Shown piece by piece: positions 63,660-64,000 of a stretch of DNA of 64,000 bases; positions within the stretch are counted from its first letter, which is position 1, and every line of letters begins with the position of its first letter. The stretch covers positions 79,181,001 through 79,245,000 of the forward strand of contig NC_134106.1 in the NCBI RefSeq assembly GCF_040939455.1. The letters are read 5' to 3'. Source of the DNA: Microcebus murinus (Eukaryota > Chordata > Mammalia > Primates > Cheirogaleidae). A program made the position numbers and the translations under genes. Under the pieces are notes generated by a model. It saw only the letters and a program-made list of their open reading frames with translations. It had not been told where the DNA came from and searched no databases.

Positions 63660-63663
63660 GTCT

Positions 63664-64000
63664 TGTCACAGAAAAGAAGCCAAACTCTGTAAAATAATTT
63701 AAGAGGTTTATTCTGAGTCAAATTTGAAGACCATGACCCAGAGCCACTCTCAAGAAGCCTTAAGCAAGTGGACTGGCTGTGCCGGGTTTAGTTTGGTTTT
63801 CTATATTTCGGGGAGACAGGGGTTATAGTTGAAGTCATAAATCAATATACATGGAAGGCATACATTGGTATGGACCAAAAGGCATATTGAGAAACAAGAT
63901 TCACATCATTAACTAAAGATTAACTATCATGATTATCACTTGGACTAGTGAAAAGCAAACTTGCCCCTTGGTCCTTCAGGCCAGTGTTACATGTAAACCT
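63664..64000 (-). mobile_element. ERV LTR (outer right, 5' LTR of right copy), cut by window edge
   Basis: Mirror of the left LTR, with the reversed AATAAA at 63,707-63,712. Continues past the right edge, so its U3 start and the flanking target repeat cannot be seen. Confidence 0.8.

Larger units (their letters stand above)
56220..63663 (-). mobile_element. ERV interior, right copy (minus strand), coding-empty
   Basis: Mirror image of 48,735-55,860. From about 57,765 rightward it matches the left arm closely: the 70-codon ORF at 60,597-60,809 is identical at protein level to 51,221-51,433, and the 60-codon ORF at 60,811-60,993 to 51,037-51,219. Between 56,235 and about 57,765 the match is only about 80% with indels. 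Contains two Alus (61,252 and 62,616), only the second shared with the left arm. No retroviral ORF, and no obvious polypurine tract next to the central LTR. Confidence 0.75.

Noticed and set aside
48735..63663. Endogenous lentivirus (known in some lemurs, also lysine-primed)
   Set aside because: The primer-binding site is of the Lys1,2 type rather than the Lys3 type used by lentiviruses, and no gag or pol reading frame or lentiviral motif is visible.

Overview
The window is primate genomic DNA, most likely from a Malagasy lemur (strepsirrhine). The strongest clue is a pair of near-identical dimeric Alu elements (16,170 and 61,252) with the A-rich linker and right-arm wording of lemur Alus ('gctgtgagctagg..gacgccacggcactc'). 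L1 3' ends of a matching lineage are also present. Only one real protein-coding gene is visible: the 5' part of LONRF2 on the minus strand, at 1-13,961. Three coding exons were read by eye, with consensus splice sites and continuous reading phase: exon 1 13,961-13,283, exon 2 7,164-7,046, exon 3 923-801. Together they encode the first 307 residues (TPR-like repeats and an atypical first RING). The rest of the gene (second RING, LON substrate-binding domain) lies beyond the left edge. Exon 1 sits in a CpG island at about 13,080-14,420, which is the promoter.

From 14.4 kb to the right end I find no host coding exon; it is intergenic DNA upstream of LONRF2, filled with repeats. In order: a young truncated L1 with target-site duplication (14.77 kb), a lemur Alu (16.17 kb), an old L1 ORF2 fragment broken by an LTR-like block (16.6-18.9 kb), a processed pseudogene of C1orf52 (18.9-19.56 kb), a CCAAT-repeat LTR-like block (20.6-21.05 kb), a decayed hAT/ZBED-type transposase copy (21.1-22.8 kb), MIR and hAT-MER scraps, Alus, a Tigger1 copy (36.06-36.68 kb), and an L1 that keeps its 5' end but has lost its 3' half (40.0-44.35 kb).

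The most unusual structure is at 48.4-64.0 kb: a large inverted repeat made of two oppositely oriented copies of a lysine-tRNA-primed endogenous retroviral element. Each arm is about 7.5 kb, they flank a single central LTR, and the structure runs off the right edge. By eye the arms agree at roughly 94-99% from the outer ends inward to about 54,268 on the left and 57,765 on the right. Agreement then falls abruptly to about 80% for the inner 1.5 kb of each arm. The central LTR is also only about 80% like the outer LTRs. This step suggests two old inverted copies whose outer parts were homogenised later by gene conversion, or a partial inverted duplication. The interior has no retroviral ORF in any frame, so the family looks coding-empty (non-autonomous or fully decayed), although its primer-binding site, leader splice donor, poly(A) signals and a TATA-like box can still be read.

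All identities are eye alignments and repeat names come from memory of the families; no search was run.
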